Source of the DNA: CAZTLI01 sp964614375
GTDB lineage: Bacteria > Chloroflexota > Anaerolineae > Aggregatilineales > Phototrophicaceae
Assembly: GCA_964614375.1 (NCBI GenBank)
Contig: CAZTLI010000068.1
Location: 1 to 16,524 of the forward strand
DNA length: 16,524 nt
Reading direction: 5' to 3'
Part shown: positions 6,733 through 13,435 of the stretch, piece after piece
How the letters are laid out: each line of letters starts with the position of its first letter
How positions within the stretch are numbered: the stretch's first letter is position 1
Notes under the pieces: generated by a model
Databases searched by the model: none
What the model was told of the DNA's origin: nothing
What the model saw: only the letters and a program-made list of their open reading frames with translations
Program-made: the position numbers and the translations under genes

Positions 6733-8505
6733 ATGGCATCCCGGAAGAAAGCACGGATGCAGTGGTATCGTGTTGACTTACATCTACACACGCCCGCTTC
6801 TGCTGATTATCTGGATTCGCAAGCCTCGTACATCGACATTTTGCGAAAAGCAGAGCAGGCTGGACTCGATATTATTGCCTTTACCGACCACAACACTCCC
6901 GGCGGTTATGCCGCCATGATGGATGAAATCGAGCAGTTGAGCTTTCTGGAGCGCTTGGGCCGCGCCAATGCTGATGAACTGCGGCTGCTAGCCGAATATC
7001 GCCGCCTGCTCGACAAAATCCTCGTTTTACCCGGTTTTGAATTCACCGCGACATTCGGCTTTCATATTCTCGGCATTTTCGCACCGGATACACCGGTGCG
7101 GTATTTGGAGCATCTGCTGCTGACGCTGCACGTCCCGCCGCATGTGCTGGATGAAGGGACATCTCAGGTCGGGGCATCTGCCGACGTGTTGACGGCCTAT
7201 CAAGTCATTAATGACGCGGGTGGGATTTGTATCGCCGCTCATGCCAATGCCGCGCACGGTGTCGCCATGCGGGGGATGGATTTTGGTGGGCAGACCCGTA
7301 TCGCCTATACGCAGGATCGCAATTTACACGCGCTCGAAGTCACCGATTTAGGCCGTAGAGGGCGCAACAGCACGCAGCGCTTCTTCGATGGCACAAAAGC
7401 CGAATACCCCCGTAAGATGCGCTGTATTCAAGGGTCGGATGCCCACAGTATCCAGACGGTCAAAGAGCGCGGCGGCAAAATCACGCGCATGGGCGTCGGC
7501 GAACGTATCACCGAAGTGCTGCTGGCAGAACGTTCGTTTGAGGCGCTGCTGGATATGTTCCGCAGCAACGATTTTTCACGGTCACGCCCCTATAACGCCT
7601 CGCGCAAGCCGTATGATTATATTCAGGCTGCCCGCGATGAAGGCCCCAGTATTGTGCAGTCGTTCCACGAATCACTCGAGCGGCGCGGTGGAAAATTGTA
7701 CAACATCGTGGCGGATGTATGTGCCTTTGCCAATACGAACGGCGGCACGATTTATGTCGGCTTGAGCGATGACAAAAACAAGAAGCCGACCGGTATCGGC
7801 AATGTGTCCGAAGCGCTAGATACACTGTCACGGGCCGTTAGCCAGATGATTTCGCCGCCGCTGGAGGTAGAGATTGATTCACAAGATACGCAGGGCAAAT
7901 CGATTGTGCGTATTCAAGTGCCCTATGGTGAAGACCGTCCCTACGCCATTGACGACAGTAAAATCTATGTGCGTGACGAAGCCGAAACCAGCCTGGCGGT
8001 GCGCGATGAAATCGTGAATCTGGTCAAACAGGGCCTGGTGTTTCAGGATGCGTCACCAACCAGTTTATCGGTATTGGCAACGGGCGAAGTCGCTGTTGTG
8101 CCATCACAGGCTGCAAGCCCTGATGTGCAGGAAGCGCGCATAGCGACAGGCCCCCAACCGCCAACATCGGGTGTGGAAATTGTTGGCGCGGAGGTGCGAA
8201 ACGACACGCGCTATTTCGCCATGCGTGACCTGCGAAATGGCAACATCGTCAAGAATGTCACCCGTTCATCGGCGCGCCGACTCTGGCACTATGCCATCAC
8301 CGAATGGGAATCGAACCCGGTCAAGCCAGAAAAAGTGCAGTGGCATGGCGATATTGGTTTATGGAAACGCCAATCACGCGCGGGTGTTACCCGCTATGAT
8401 CTGGTGCAGCGCGAGAACGGCAATATCCGTGTTTATTATGGCGTGTCGGAACAAGGAATGCACGAAGACTGGCAGATGTTCCTCTCGCCCGAAGATGACG
8501 ACTAA
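6733..8505 (+). CDS. PHP-domain phosphoesterase fused to an AlbA_2/Schlafen-like domain and an unknown C-terminal domain
   Basis: A 590-residue three-part protein. Residues 11-280 form a PHP metal-dependent phosphoesterase: DLHLHT (15-20, H17 and H19), TDHNT (51-55), E103 in GFEF, H111, H170 (AAHAN) and D236/H238 (GSDAH), so the metal site looks complete. Residues about 308-435 resemble the AlbA_2/Schlafen putative nucleic-acid-binding domain, with ADVCAFANTNGGTIYVGLSDD (327-347, AFANTNGG signature) and a GIG turn. Residues about 480-590 form a tryptophan- and tyrosine-rich domain I do not recognise, reached by a Pro/Ala-rich linker. ATG 6733 is chosen over TTG 6727 because GGAGA (6719-6723) is nine bases upstream. 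PHP domains cleave phosphoesters of nucleotides, nucleic acids or histidinol phosphate; the AlbA_2 partner points to a nucleic-acid role. The substrate is unknown. Confidence 0.88.
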   Translation: MASRKKARMQWYRVDLHLHTPASADYLDSQASYIDILRKAEQAGLDIIAFTDHNTPGGYAAMMDEIEQLSFLERLGRANADELRLLAEYRRLLDKILVLPGFEFTATFGFHILGIFAPDTPVRYLEHLLLTLHVPPHVLDEGTSQVGASADVLTAYQVINDAGGICIAAHANAAHGVAMRGMDFGGQTRIAYTQDRNLHALEVTDLGRRGRNSTQRFFDGTKAEYPRKMRCIQGSDAHSIQTVKERGGKITRMGVGERITEVLLAERSFEALLDMFRSNDFSRSRPYNASRKPYDYIQAARDEGPSIVQSFHESLERRGGKLYNIVADVCAFANTNGGTIYVGLSDDKNKKPTGIGNVSEALDTLSRAVSQMISPPLEVEIDSQDTQGKSIVRIQVPYGEDRPYAIDDSKIYVRDEAETSLAVRDEIVNLVKQGLVFQDASPTSLSVLATGEVAVVPSQAASPDVQEARIATGPQPPTSGVEIVGAEVRNDTRYFAMRDLRNGNIVKNVTRSSARRLWHYAITEWESNPVKPEKVQWHGDIGLWKRQSRAGVTRYDLVQRENGNIRVYYGVSEQGMHEDWQMFLSPEDDD

Positions 8506-8533
8506 TCTCAACACGATTCTATGGCAAGACATC

Positions 8534-8563
8534 AGGGCGGCTATGCAGTAGTCGTCCTTTTTT
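8534..8563 (+). terminator. Intrinsic terminator of the receiver/PHP-AlbA_2 unit
   Basis: AGGGCGGCTA (8534-8543) pairs with TAGTCGTCCT (8549-8558) over ten base pairs, including two G.T pairs. The loop is TGCAG, and a run of six T follows at 8558-8563. It lies 29 bases after the stop codon at 8505. Confidence 0.8.
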
Positions 8564-8754
8564 GTTGATTTTTGATGGGTGTAAGACAATCCAATCTGTC
8601 TGCGATGAAGGCAGTGTGCATCGCGGGCGGATGTCAGCGCAAAATCGGGGCAAACGCGATATATATGCGTGGTTGATTTGTCTTGTTCAGCACGCACAGC
8701 GGCATGGGGTTGAAATAGCGCGCAGTTGTAATTCTAAAAGTATGCCTGAATGAC
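8564..8754. other. Gene-free stretch between two terminators
   Basis: About 190 bases without a recognisable gene; the one open frame here has no family resemblance and no convincing ribosome-binding site. It contains TGCGTG (8666-8671) paired with CACGCA (8691-8696) across 19 bases, and an overlapping near-palindrome around ATATATAT (ACGC at one end, GCGT at the other, about 8654-8670). No consensus promoter is evident. It could be a small RNA, an operator or simply unconstrained sequence. Confidence 0.4.
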
Positions 8755-8786
8755 AAAAGTCCCCCGATGGATTTGCTGGGGACTTT
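8755..8786 (-). terminator. Intrinsic terminator of the VOC gene (partly bidirectional)
   Basis: AAAGTCCCC (8756-8764) and GGGGACTTT (8778-8786) form a perfect 9-bp stem with a 13-base loop. Read on the minus strand, the stem ends in TTTT just downstream of the VOC stop codon at 8825. On the plus strand the T run is only three bases, so termination there would be weaker. Confidence 0.75.
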
Positions 8787-8824
8787 GAACGCTGTCTATG
8801 AAGGGGATGGCAGCGCCGACGCTC

Positions 8825-9208
8825 CTATTGTTTAGGCGCTTGATACAGGGCGAAGTGTGCGCCTGCCGGGTCCTGAACGATGACATAGCCCGCTTTTTCG
8901 GCATTTTTGACCACTTTGCCACCCAGACGGGTGCAGGCTTCGACACTGGCCTTTAAATCCGGCACGGTGATATAGACAATCCAGGCAGGCGGCATATCGG
9001 TATTGAAATCACGCAGGTGGCAAATGCCCGTAATCGGCGTTTTGCTTTCCGGGTCAAGCATGTTGTAATCATTGTATTCACCTTGACTGACATCTGCCGA
9101 CTCCCAGCCGACGACTGCTTTATAGAAATCGCGGATTTCGCTGGCGTTTGAAATGGTGAGGTCTACCCATGCGATTGTGCCGGTACGGCGTGTCGTTGTG
9201 TTGGTCAT
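8825..9208 (-). CDS. VOC family protein (glyoxalase/bleomycin-resistance/dioxygenase fold)
   Basis: A 127-residue protein with one VOC-type pair of beta-alpha-beta-beta-beta modules. The first module is GTIAWVDLTISNASEIRDFYKAVVGW, where IRDFYKAVVGW (25-35) is the family's typical helix-and-turn. The second begins AWIVYITVPDLKASVEACTRLGGKVV (75-100) and ends with VQDPAGAHFALYQ (111-123), the D.P.G..F..Y pattern. VOC proteins bind metals and small molecules, and many of this size are uncharacterised. I cannot tell lyase, dioxygenase or resistance activity from sequence. AAAGGA lies eight bases before the ATG at 9208. It has its own strong promoter (9256-9284) and terminator (8755-8786), so it is a single-gene transcript. 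Confidence 0.86.
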   Translation of the reverse strand: MTNTTTRRTGTIAWVDLTISNASEIRDFYKAVVGWESADVSQGEYNDYNMLDPESKTPITGICHLRDFNTDMPPAWIVYITVPDLKASVEACTRLGGKVVKNAEKAGYVIVQDPAGAHFALYQAPKQ

Positions 9209-9255
9209 TGTGTATGTCCTTTGTGTAAAATAGGCTGATTGTAAAAACTGTTTTT

Positions 9256-9284
9256 ATTATAAAAATTATTTTGTATATTGTCAA
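9256..9284 (-). promoter_or_regulatory. Perfect consensus sigma-70 promoter of the VOC gene
   Basis: On the minus strand TTGACA (9284-9279) and TATAAT (9261-9256) are separated by exactly 17 bases in a very AT-rich stretch. Transcription would start near 9249, giving a leader of about 40 bases before the ATG at 9208. All twelve consensus positions match. Confidence 0.85.
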
Positions 9285-9342
9285 GTGGCAAATTATGATG
9301 ACCAAAGCCATCGCTCTGGTGTATGTCGATCAGGGGAAATGG

Positions 9343-9744
9343 TTACAGGTCGCGGAATTGATTAACTTCGGTCAATCGTTGGTAGATGATTTCGCGGGCT
9401 TCATCTATGGTTGTCACCGCTTGCACCCTTTGCGCGATTTCGTGCGATAGTTTGGTCGCTATCTGCATCAAGGTTCGCAAATACAATCCCGGCGCCACAA
9501 TGACAATAATCACCGTGCGTTCGTGCCGCCGCGAAATAATTTTCCGGGCATGCGTGATCACATCTTTAGGAATAGTCATGCCCAGCGCCGTCTCGAAAAT
9601 GGTGCCGACATGATTCGGTACTGAATCAATCATCGCAAGCGATGTCTCAACAGCGGCGAAAAAATCATCCCACTGCCAGTGTTTGTCAAAGATATAGCGC
9701 ACAATTGTGCGTTCATCATTATCCCAAACAACCTGAACGCCCAT
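9343..9744 (-). CDS. Small protein of unknown function, paralogue A (possible STAS-like fold)
   Basis: A 133-residue protein of a type I associate with Chloroflexota, with no characterised function that I know. It begins MGVQVVWDNDERTIVRYIFD, followed by a W.W pair (23, 25) and an alpha/beta pattern: helix, SVPNHVGTIFE strand, helix ending ISRRHERT, strand VIIVIV, helix, strand, and a final DEAREII helix. The order resembles the SpoIIAA/STAS-like fold but this is inferred from pattern alone. It is about 44% identical by eye to the next gene upstream (9836-10225), with WDN.ERT, DSVP..VG.IF, RRH.R and IDEAR shared. I chose ATG 9744 rather than 9753 because it aligns with the paralogue's start and has AGGAAG nine bases upstream. 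Confidence 0.75.
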   Translation of the reverse strand: MGVQVVWDNDERTIVRYIFDKHWQWDDFFAAVETSLAMIDSVPNHVGTIFETALGMTIPKDVITHARKIISRRHERTVIIVIVAPGLYLRTLMQIATKLSHEIAQRVQAVTTIDEAREIIYQRLTEVNQFRDL

Positions 9745-9835
9745 AATCCTCATCTTCCTAAACTGTCACAATACGAGACGGAGGTGCATGTCTAACACTG
9801 CCGCTTAGTGAGTCTGGCTTGATTTGAATCGTTGC

Positions 9836-10225
9836 TCATCGACGGGTGGCTTGCAATCGCTCCTGAATCGTGCTGCGTGCTTCATCCAAGGATGCAACAG
9901 GAATAAAAAGTTCGGCAACTTCGCCTGATACCATTGTAACGACGTGCAGCAGCGAACGCAGGTAAATACCTTGTATAATCGCGGCGATCACTACACTGCG
10001 TGGATGGCGGCGTGTCATTAAATTTTTTGTATGTGTTAACAGGTGATTCGGAACCGTAGTTCCACGTTGGATATTGAATATCGAACCTACACCGTGTGGC
10101 ACACTGTCCATCATCCGATTGGCGATATCGACGGCATCATACAATTCTTGCCATGTCCAACTGACATCGAAATCGTATCGTAATACGGTGCGTTCGGTGT
10201 TATCCCAGATGACTTGAATAGCCAT
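9836..10225 (-). CDS. Small protein of unknown function, paralogue B (possible STAS-like fold)
   Basis: A 129-residue protein, tandem paralogue of the downstream gene: MAIQVIWDNTERTVLRYDFD, W23 and W25 in the WTW motif, DSVPHGVGSIF, TRRHPRSVVI, GIYLRSLL and SLDEARSTI. The shared core is conserved along the whole length, while the C-termini differ (this one ends QATRR). The start at 10225 has GAGGA upstream and matches the paralogue; an in-frame ATG at 10282 would add 19 unshared residues. It is separated from paralogue A by about 90 bases with no strong terminator, so both may be on one transcript. Neither contains metal-binding or catalytic signatures that I can recognise, so a binding or regulatory role is more likely than an enzyme. 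Confidence 0.75.
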   Translation of the reverse strand: MAIQVIWDNTERTVLRYDFDVSWTWQELYDAVDIANRMMDSVPHGVGSIFNIQRGTTVPNHLLTHTKNLMTRRHPRSVVIAAIIQGIYLRSLLHVVTMVSGEVAELFIPVASLDEARSTIQERLQATRR

Positions 10226-10272
10226 AAGTAAATCCTCAATGGTTGCTGCGATGTTGCCTATGATGATAACCC

Positions 10273-10281
10273 ATTGTAACA
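10273..10281 (-). promoter_or_regulatory. Possible extended -10 element for the paralogue pair
   Basis: On the minus strand TGTTACAAT resembles an extended -10 (TGn followed by TACAAT), about 48 bases upstream of the start at 10225. No good -35 hexamer accompanies it. Confidence 0.3.
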
Positions 10282-10358
10282 TACCTTAATAAATTGGTGT
10301 ATGTATTTGTTTGTTAGAATCTATTTATTCATCTAAATCTCAGGTTGGTTTTGACAGC

Positions 10359-10391
10359 GGCGGCTCATAAACGAACCGCCATCGCTATGGC
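10359..10391 (-). terminator. Hairpin cluster after the amylase gene, possible terminator
   Basis: Two overlapping stems follow the amylase. GCCAT (10378-10382) pairs with ATGGC (10387-10391) around a four-base loop and includes one base of the stop codon. GGCGG (10359-10363) pairs with CCGCC (10376-10380). They share three bases, so only one can form fully. No T tract follows on the minus strand, so termination strength is uncertain. Confidence 0.35.
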
Positions 10392-12001
10392 TATTGTAAC
10401 CGAATAATCTGCACACTATGACCTTCGAGCGTGGCAAATGGGGTGTAGCTGTCGAAGCCGCCATCTGCATTAATTTCGGGAATCGCCAAATCGCCTTCGC
10501 CTAGAATCCACCCGGCACTCGTAATGCCTGCCAATGGGCCTTCTTCGAGTGTCAGACTCCAATCCTCAACGACATCCTCATCGAGATTAATCACAATGAG
10601 CAGTATTTCATCATCTGTGTAGCGCAGAATACTGTAGACCCGTCGCTGAGATGTATCCACCTGTACGGTTTCGCCGCGTCGCAGTGCTTCATGGTCGTTG
10701 CGTAGCTGTATTAAGCGCCGGTAATGGCTCAACAGTGAATCCGGGTCATCGGTCATACTGGCGACACTACCAACGCTGTTGCCTGCGGGCTGCCATGGAC
10801 GCCCGCTAGTGAAGCCAACCGTGTCGCTATCGTCCCAATGGAAGGGGCGGCGCACATTTTCATCCGGTGGACGTGTGCCACCCATGCCGATTTCTTCGCC
10901 ATAGTACAGGAAAGGGACACCCGGCCCCGTCAGCAGCAGCGCCGCCGCCACCCGATTCACGCCGACATCCCCACCGAATGTATTCATGATGCGCGTTTGA
11001 TCGTGATTGGCGAGGAAGGTGGCGAAACGCCCCGATGGATAGGCCCGCAGCACACGGCGTACAACTCGCTCGATGTTGCGTTTGTTGCCCGCCAGACTGC
11101 TGCCGACCATATCTTCCTGCAATTCAAATTCAAAGGCGATGTCGAACGACTCTTCGTCGATATACCGCTCGGTTTGAATCATCGGATTGTTGGACAATTC
11201 ACCAACGATCAGCGCATCAGGGTTCGTGGTGCGGACATGCGCGGTGAATCCCGTGAGCCATTGGCGCGTGATGGGCGTATTTTCCTGCGCTTGACCATCT
11301 TCGACAATGTGCTTGGCGGCATCAATACGGAAGCCATCGACACCGACATCTTCCAACCAGAAATCGGCAATATCATAGATTTGCTGCGTCACATCGGGAT
11401 TGCGATAATTCAAATCGGGCATTCCCGACCAGAATAGGCCATAGTAAAACCGTCCGCCGGATGGATGCCACACCACTTGACTCCACGGGCCGCGATAACC
11501 GGGTGATGTGTCTTCCCAGATGTACCAGTCGTCATAGTCGCTCCCGCCAGCTTGCGATGCTGTAAACCAGGGGTGCTCTACGGATGTGTGGTTGACGACC
11601 AGATCCATAATCACGGCGATGCCGCGTTCATGGGCTGCGTCCAGAAATTCCATGAAGTCATCCAGCGTGCCATAATCGGGATTGATGTCGAAATAGTCCG
11701 TGACATCATAACCATGATAACTGGGTGAAGGGTTAATCGGCATCAACCAGATGCCTGTAATGCCGAGATCAGTATTGGTTGTCGGGTCGCCATCGTTTAG
11801 ATAGTCCAACCGCTGGATAATACCCTGTATATCCCCGATGCCATCGCCGTCACTGTCATAAAAGCTGCGGACGAAGATTTCGTAAAATACGCGGTCATTC
11901 CACCACGGCACATCCTGTGCCGAATCCTGTGCCAGCACCGGCGCAAATACAATTGACCCGATTAACAAAAGGAAGACGCAAACAATCCCTATTTGACGCA
12001 T
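10391..12001 (-). CDS. Secreted alpha-amylase family glycosidase (GH13, subfamily 36-like)
   Basis: A 536-residue exported alpha-glucan hydrolase. Residues 1-24 form a signal peptide (MRQ, hydrophobic core, cleavage after VLA). The GH13 barrel follows: a calcium-loop motif DSDGDGIGD (49-57); region I DLVVNH (133-138); region II GFRIDAAKH (223-231, nucleophile D227); region III GELS (E268, acid/base); region IV ANHDQTR (331-337, D334). The complete catalytic triad predicts activity. Region V reads MPDLN (194-198), the mark of the subfamily intermediate between oligo-1,6-glucosidases and neopullulanases (GH13_36). A beta-sandwich C-domain ends the protein. Start ATG 12001 has AAGGGG upstream. 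It is divergent from the AI-2E-family gene. Substrates are probably starch, maltodextrins or pullulan; the exact specificity is not readable. Confidence 0.93.
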   Translation of the reverse strand: MRQIGIVCVFLLLIGSIVFAPVLAQDSAQDVPWWNDRVFYEIFVRSFYDSDGDGIGDIQGIIQRLDYLNDGDPTTNTDLGITGIWLMPINPSPSYHGYDVTDYFDINPDYGTLDDFMEFLDAAHERGIAVIMDLVVNHTSVEHPWFTASQAGGSDYDDWYIWEDTSPGYRGPWSQVVWHPSGGRFYYGLFWSGMPDLNYRNPDVTQQIYDIADFWLEDVGVDGFRIDAAKHIVEDGQAQENTPITRQWLTGFTAHVRTTNPDALIVGELSNNPMIQTERYIDEESFDIAFEFELQEDMVGSSLAGNKRNIERVVRRVLRAYPSGRFATFLANHDQTRIMNTFGGDVGVNRVAAALLLTGPGVPFLYYGEEIGMGGTRPPDENVRRPFHWDDSDTVGFTSGRPWQPAGNSVGSVASMTDDPDSLLSHYRRLIQLRNDHEALRRGETVQVDTSQRRVYSILRYTDDEILLIVINLDEDVVEDWSLTLEEGPLAGITSAGWILGEGDLAIPEINADGGFDSYTPFATLEGHSVQIIRLQ

Positions 12002-12048
12002 AGTAACCCCTTTAATTGATGCTTCCTGATACGAACTATTCTGCTTCA

Positions 12049-12077
12049 AGCATAACGTGCTCGAAGTATGGTGTCTA
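12049..12077 (-). promoter_or_regulatory. Probable sigma-70 promoter of the amylase gene
   Basis: On the minus strand TAGACA (12077-12072) and TATGCT (12054-12049) are 17 bases apart, matching five and four of six consensus positions. The leader to the ATG at 12001 would be about 40 bases. Confidence 0.45.
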
Positions 12078-12100
12078 CTATTTTCGCGGTGTAGATTGAA

Positions 12101-12130
12101 TTGCGGAAATTCACGGAATGGCGGTATGAT
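12101..12130 (+). promoter_or_regulatory. Possible promoter of the AI-2E-family gene, with a small inverted repeat at its -35
   Basis: TTGCGG (12101-12106) and TATGAT (12125-12130) are 18 bases apart, upstream of the start at 12155. The -35 match is weak. GAATT (12098-12102) and AATTC (12108-12112) form an inverted repeat over the -35, which could be an operator or chance. Confidence 0.3.
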
Positions 12131-12154
12131 TATCCACAGCGAAAGAGAGGCCGC

Positions 12155-13435
12155 ATGACTGACACAAATGACCCGCCAAGCTCCGATGTGCATGTGCCGC
12201 AGTGGGGGACTTCAACCCGCCTGATTGTGACTGTTGGCTTGCTCATTGGTCTCGTATATGCCCTGACGCTGCTCGCACCTGTGATTCAGATGCTCATCAT
12301 TGCGTTCATTCTGGCCTTCTTAATGTCGATTCCCAGTCAAGCGCTGGCGGAACGCACGCCTATTCCGTATACAGTGGTTGTGGTGTTTCTGTACATCCTG
12401 TTGATTACGCTGGTCATCCTCTTGATTCTAACCTTTATTCCATCGTTCCTGGACGGTGTTCAGGGGTTGTTTGAAGATGCACAGGTTGCCTATGCCAACG
12501 TGCAAACGGCGCTCCAGGAGTATGAACCGGAAAACGGCTTTGTGTATATCTTCAATTTCGAGATTGACCTTAATCCAATTATTCAGCCGATGCGCGATTT
12601 CATTCTTGGCACAAGTGGAGAGGAAGGCAGTACACCCATCCCCGGTATCGAAACGATTGACTTACAGCAGCTAGTGCAGAGTCTGTTCAGTGTCGCCGGG
12701 ACGATTACAGGCACGTTGACATCGGCATTCACGAGCATAACGGGACTGCTCTCGACCATCTTGCTATCCGTGTTTATCTCATTCCTGATTGTGGTCGATG
12801 TCCCGAATAATCGCATTTCGGTCTATAACTGGATACCCGAATCCTATCATCGGGAATACGCCATTTTGATGGAACGTATCGAGAATATCTGGAAAGGTTT
12901 TTTTAGGGGACAGGTGACGATTGGCTTTATCATCGGTTTGTTGACGTGGCTGCAATTGTCGATTATGGGTGTTTCGAGCGCGGCGATTCTGGCGGTCACT
13001 GTCGGAATTATTTCGCTGATTCCCACTGTCGGCGGTTTTATCGCGCTTATTCCACTCTTTTTTATCCCGTTGATTCAGGGGTCATCGGTGTTTGTGGATA
13101 TGTCTAGCGGATTATTTGCTTTGCTGGTCGTTGCAGGCAATCTGATTATCTCGCAAGTTATCTGGAATGCGATTGCGCCGAAAATTCTGGGCGATATTCT
13201 CGACCTGCCGCTGCCTGTGATTATCGTCGGTGTATTTATTGGCGCGGCAGTCGGCGGTATTTTGGGGGCGTTCCTCGTTGCGCCGATTATGGGGACTATC
13301 CGTGTGATTGTCGTGTACCTGCTCAACAAACTGGGCCGTATTGATCCGTTTCCCGGTCTCGACCCGCCGCCGGATTCTGCAATTTATCACATTGCCGAAG
13401 CCCGCAAAAAACGCGAGCAACAAGCGAACGGTTAA
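12155..13435 (+). CDS. AI-2E/PerM-family membrane transporter
   Basis: A 426-residue polytopic membrane protein. Membrane segments lie near 21-41, 43-60, 72-95, 190-215, 251-272, 275-305, 318-340 and 353-392. A soluble loop (about 100-185) separates the third and fourth, which is the AI-2E (PF01594) layout. The diagnostic central motif is FFRGQVTIGFIIGLLTW (249-265), then SLIPTVGGFIALIP (287-300). Family members have been proposed as autoinducer-2 exporters or Na+/H+ antiporters, but most are uncharacterised, so the substrate is open. ATG 12155 follows GAGAGG (12145-12150); an in-frame ATG at 12101 lies upstream of or over the predicted promoter and is rejected. The gene converges on the methyltransferase, with the two stop codons overlapping. 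Confidence 0.9.
   Translation: MTDTNDPPSSDVHVPQWGTSTRLIVTVGLLIGLVYALTLLAPVIQMLIIAFILAFLMSIPSQALAERTPIPYTVVVVFLYILLITLVILLILTFIPSFLDGVQGLFEDAQVAYANVQTALQEYEPENGFVYIFNFEIDLNPIIQPMRDFILGTSGEEGSTPIPGIETIDLQQLVQSLFSVAGTITGTLTSAFTSITGLLSTILLSVFISFLIVVDVPNNRISVYNWIPESYHREYAILMERIENIWKGFFRGQVTIGFIIGLLTWLQLSIMGVSSAAILAVTVGIISLIPTVGGFIALIPLFFIPLIQGSSVFVDMSSGLFALLVVAGNLIISQVIWNAIAPKILGDILDLPLPVIIVGVFIGAAVGGILGAFLVAPIMGTIRVIVVYLLNKLGRIDPFPGLDPPPDSAIYHIAEARKKREQQANG

Noticed and set aside
8562..8753. A 63-codon open frame in the gap after the PHP-AlbA_2 gene
   Set aside because: It starts inside the terminator T tract, lacks a ribosome-binding site and resembles no family.
9304..10394. A similar stretch near 9304-9318 and 10378-10391 (GCCATCGCT followed by TGG) considered as a dispersed repeat
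   Set aside because: The similarity covers only about 14 bases with a mismatch and differs in flanking structure, so it is within chance or reflects short hairpins rather than a repeat family.
10838..11437. A 199-codon open frame antisense to the amylase gene
   Set aside because: The amylase frame contains all GH13 catalytic motifs. The antisense frame shows no fold-like pattern and is a shadow of that coding bias.
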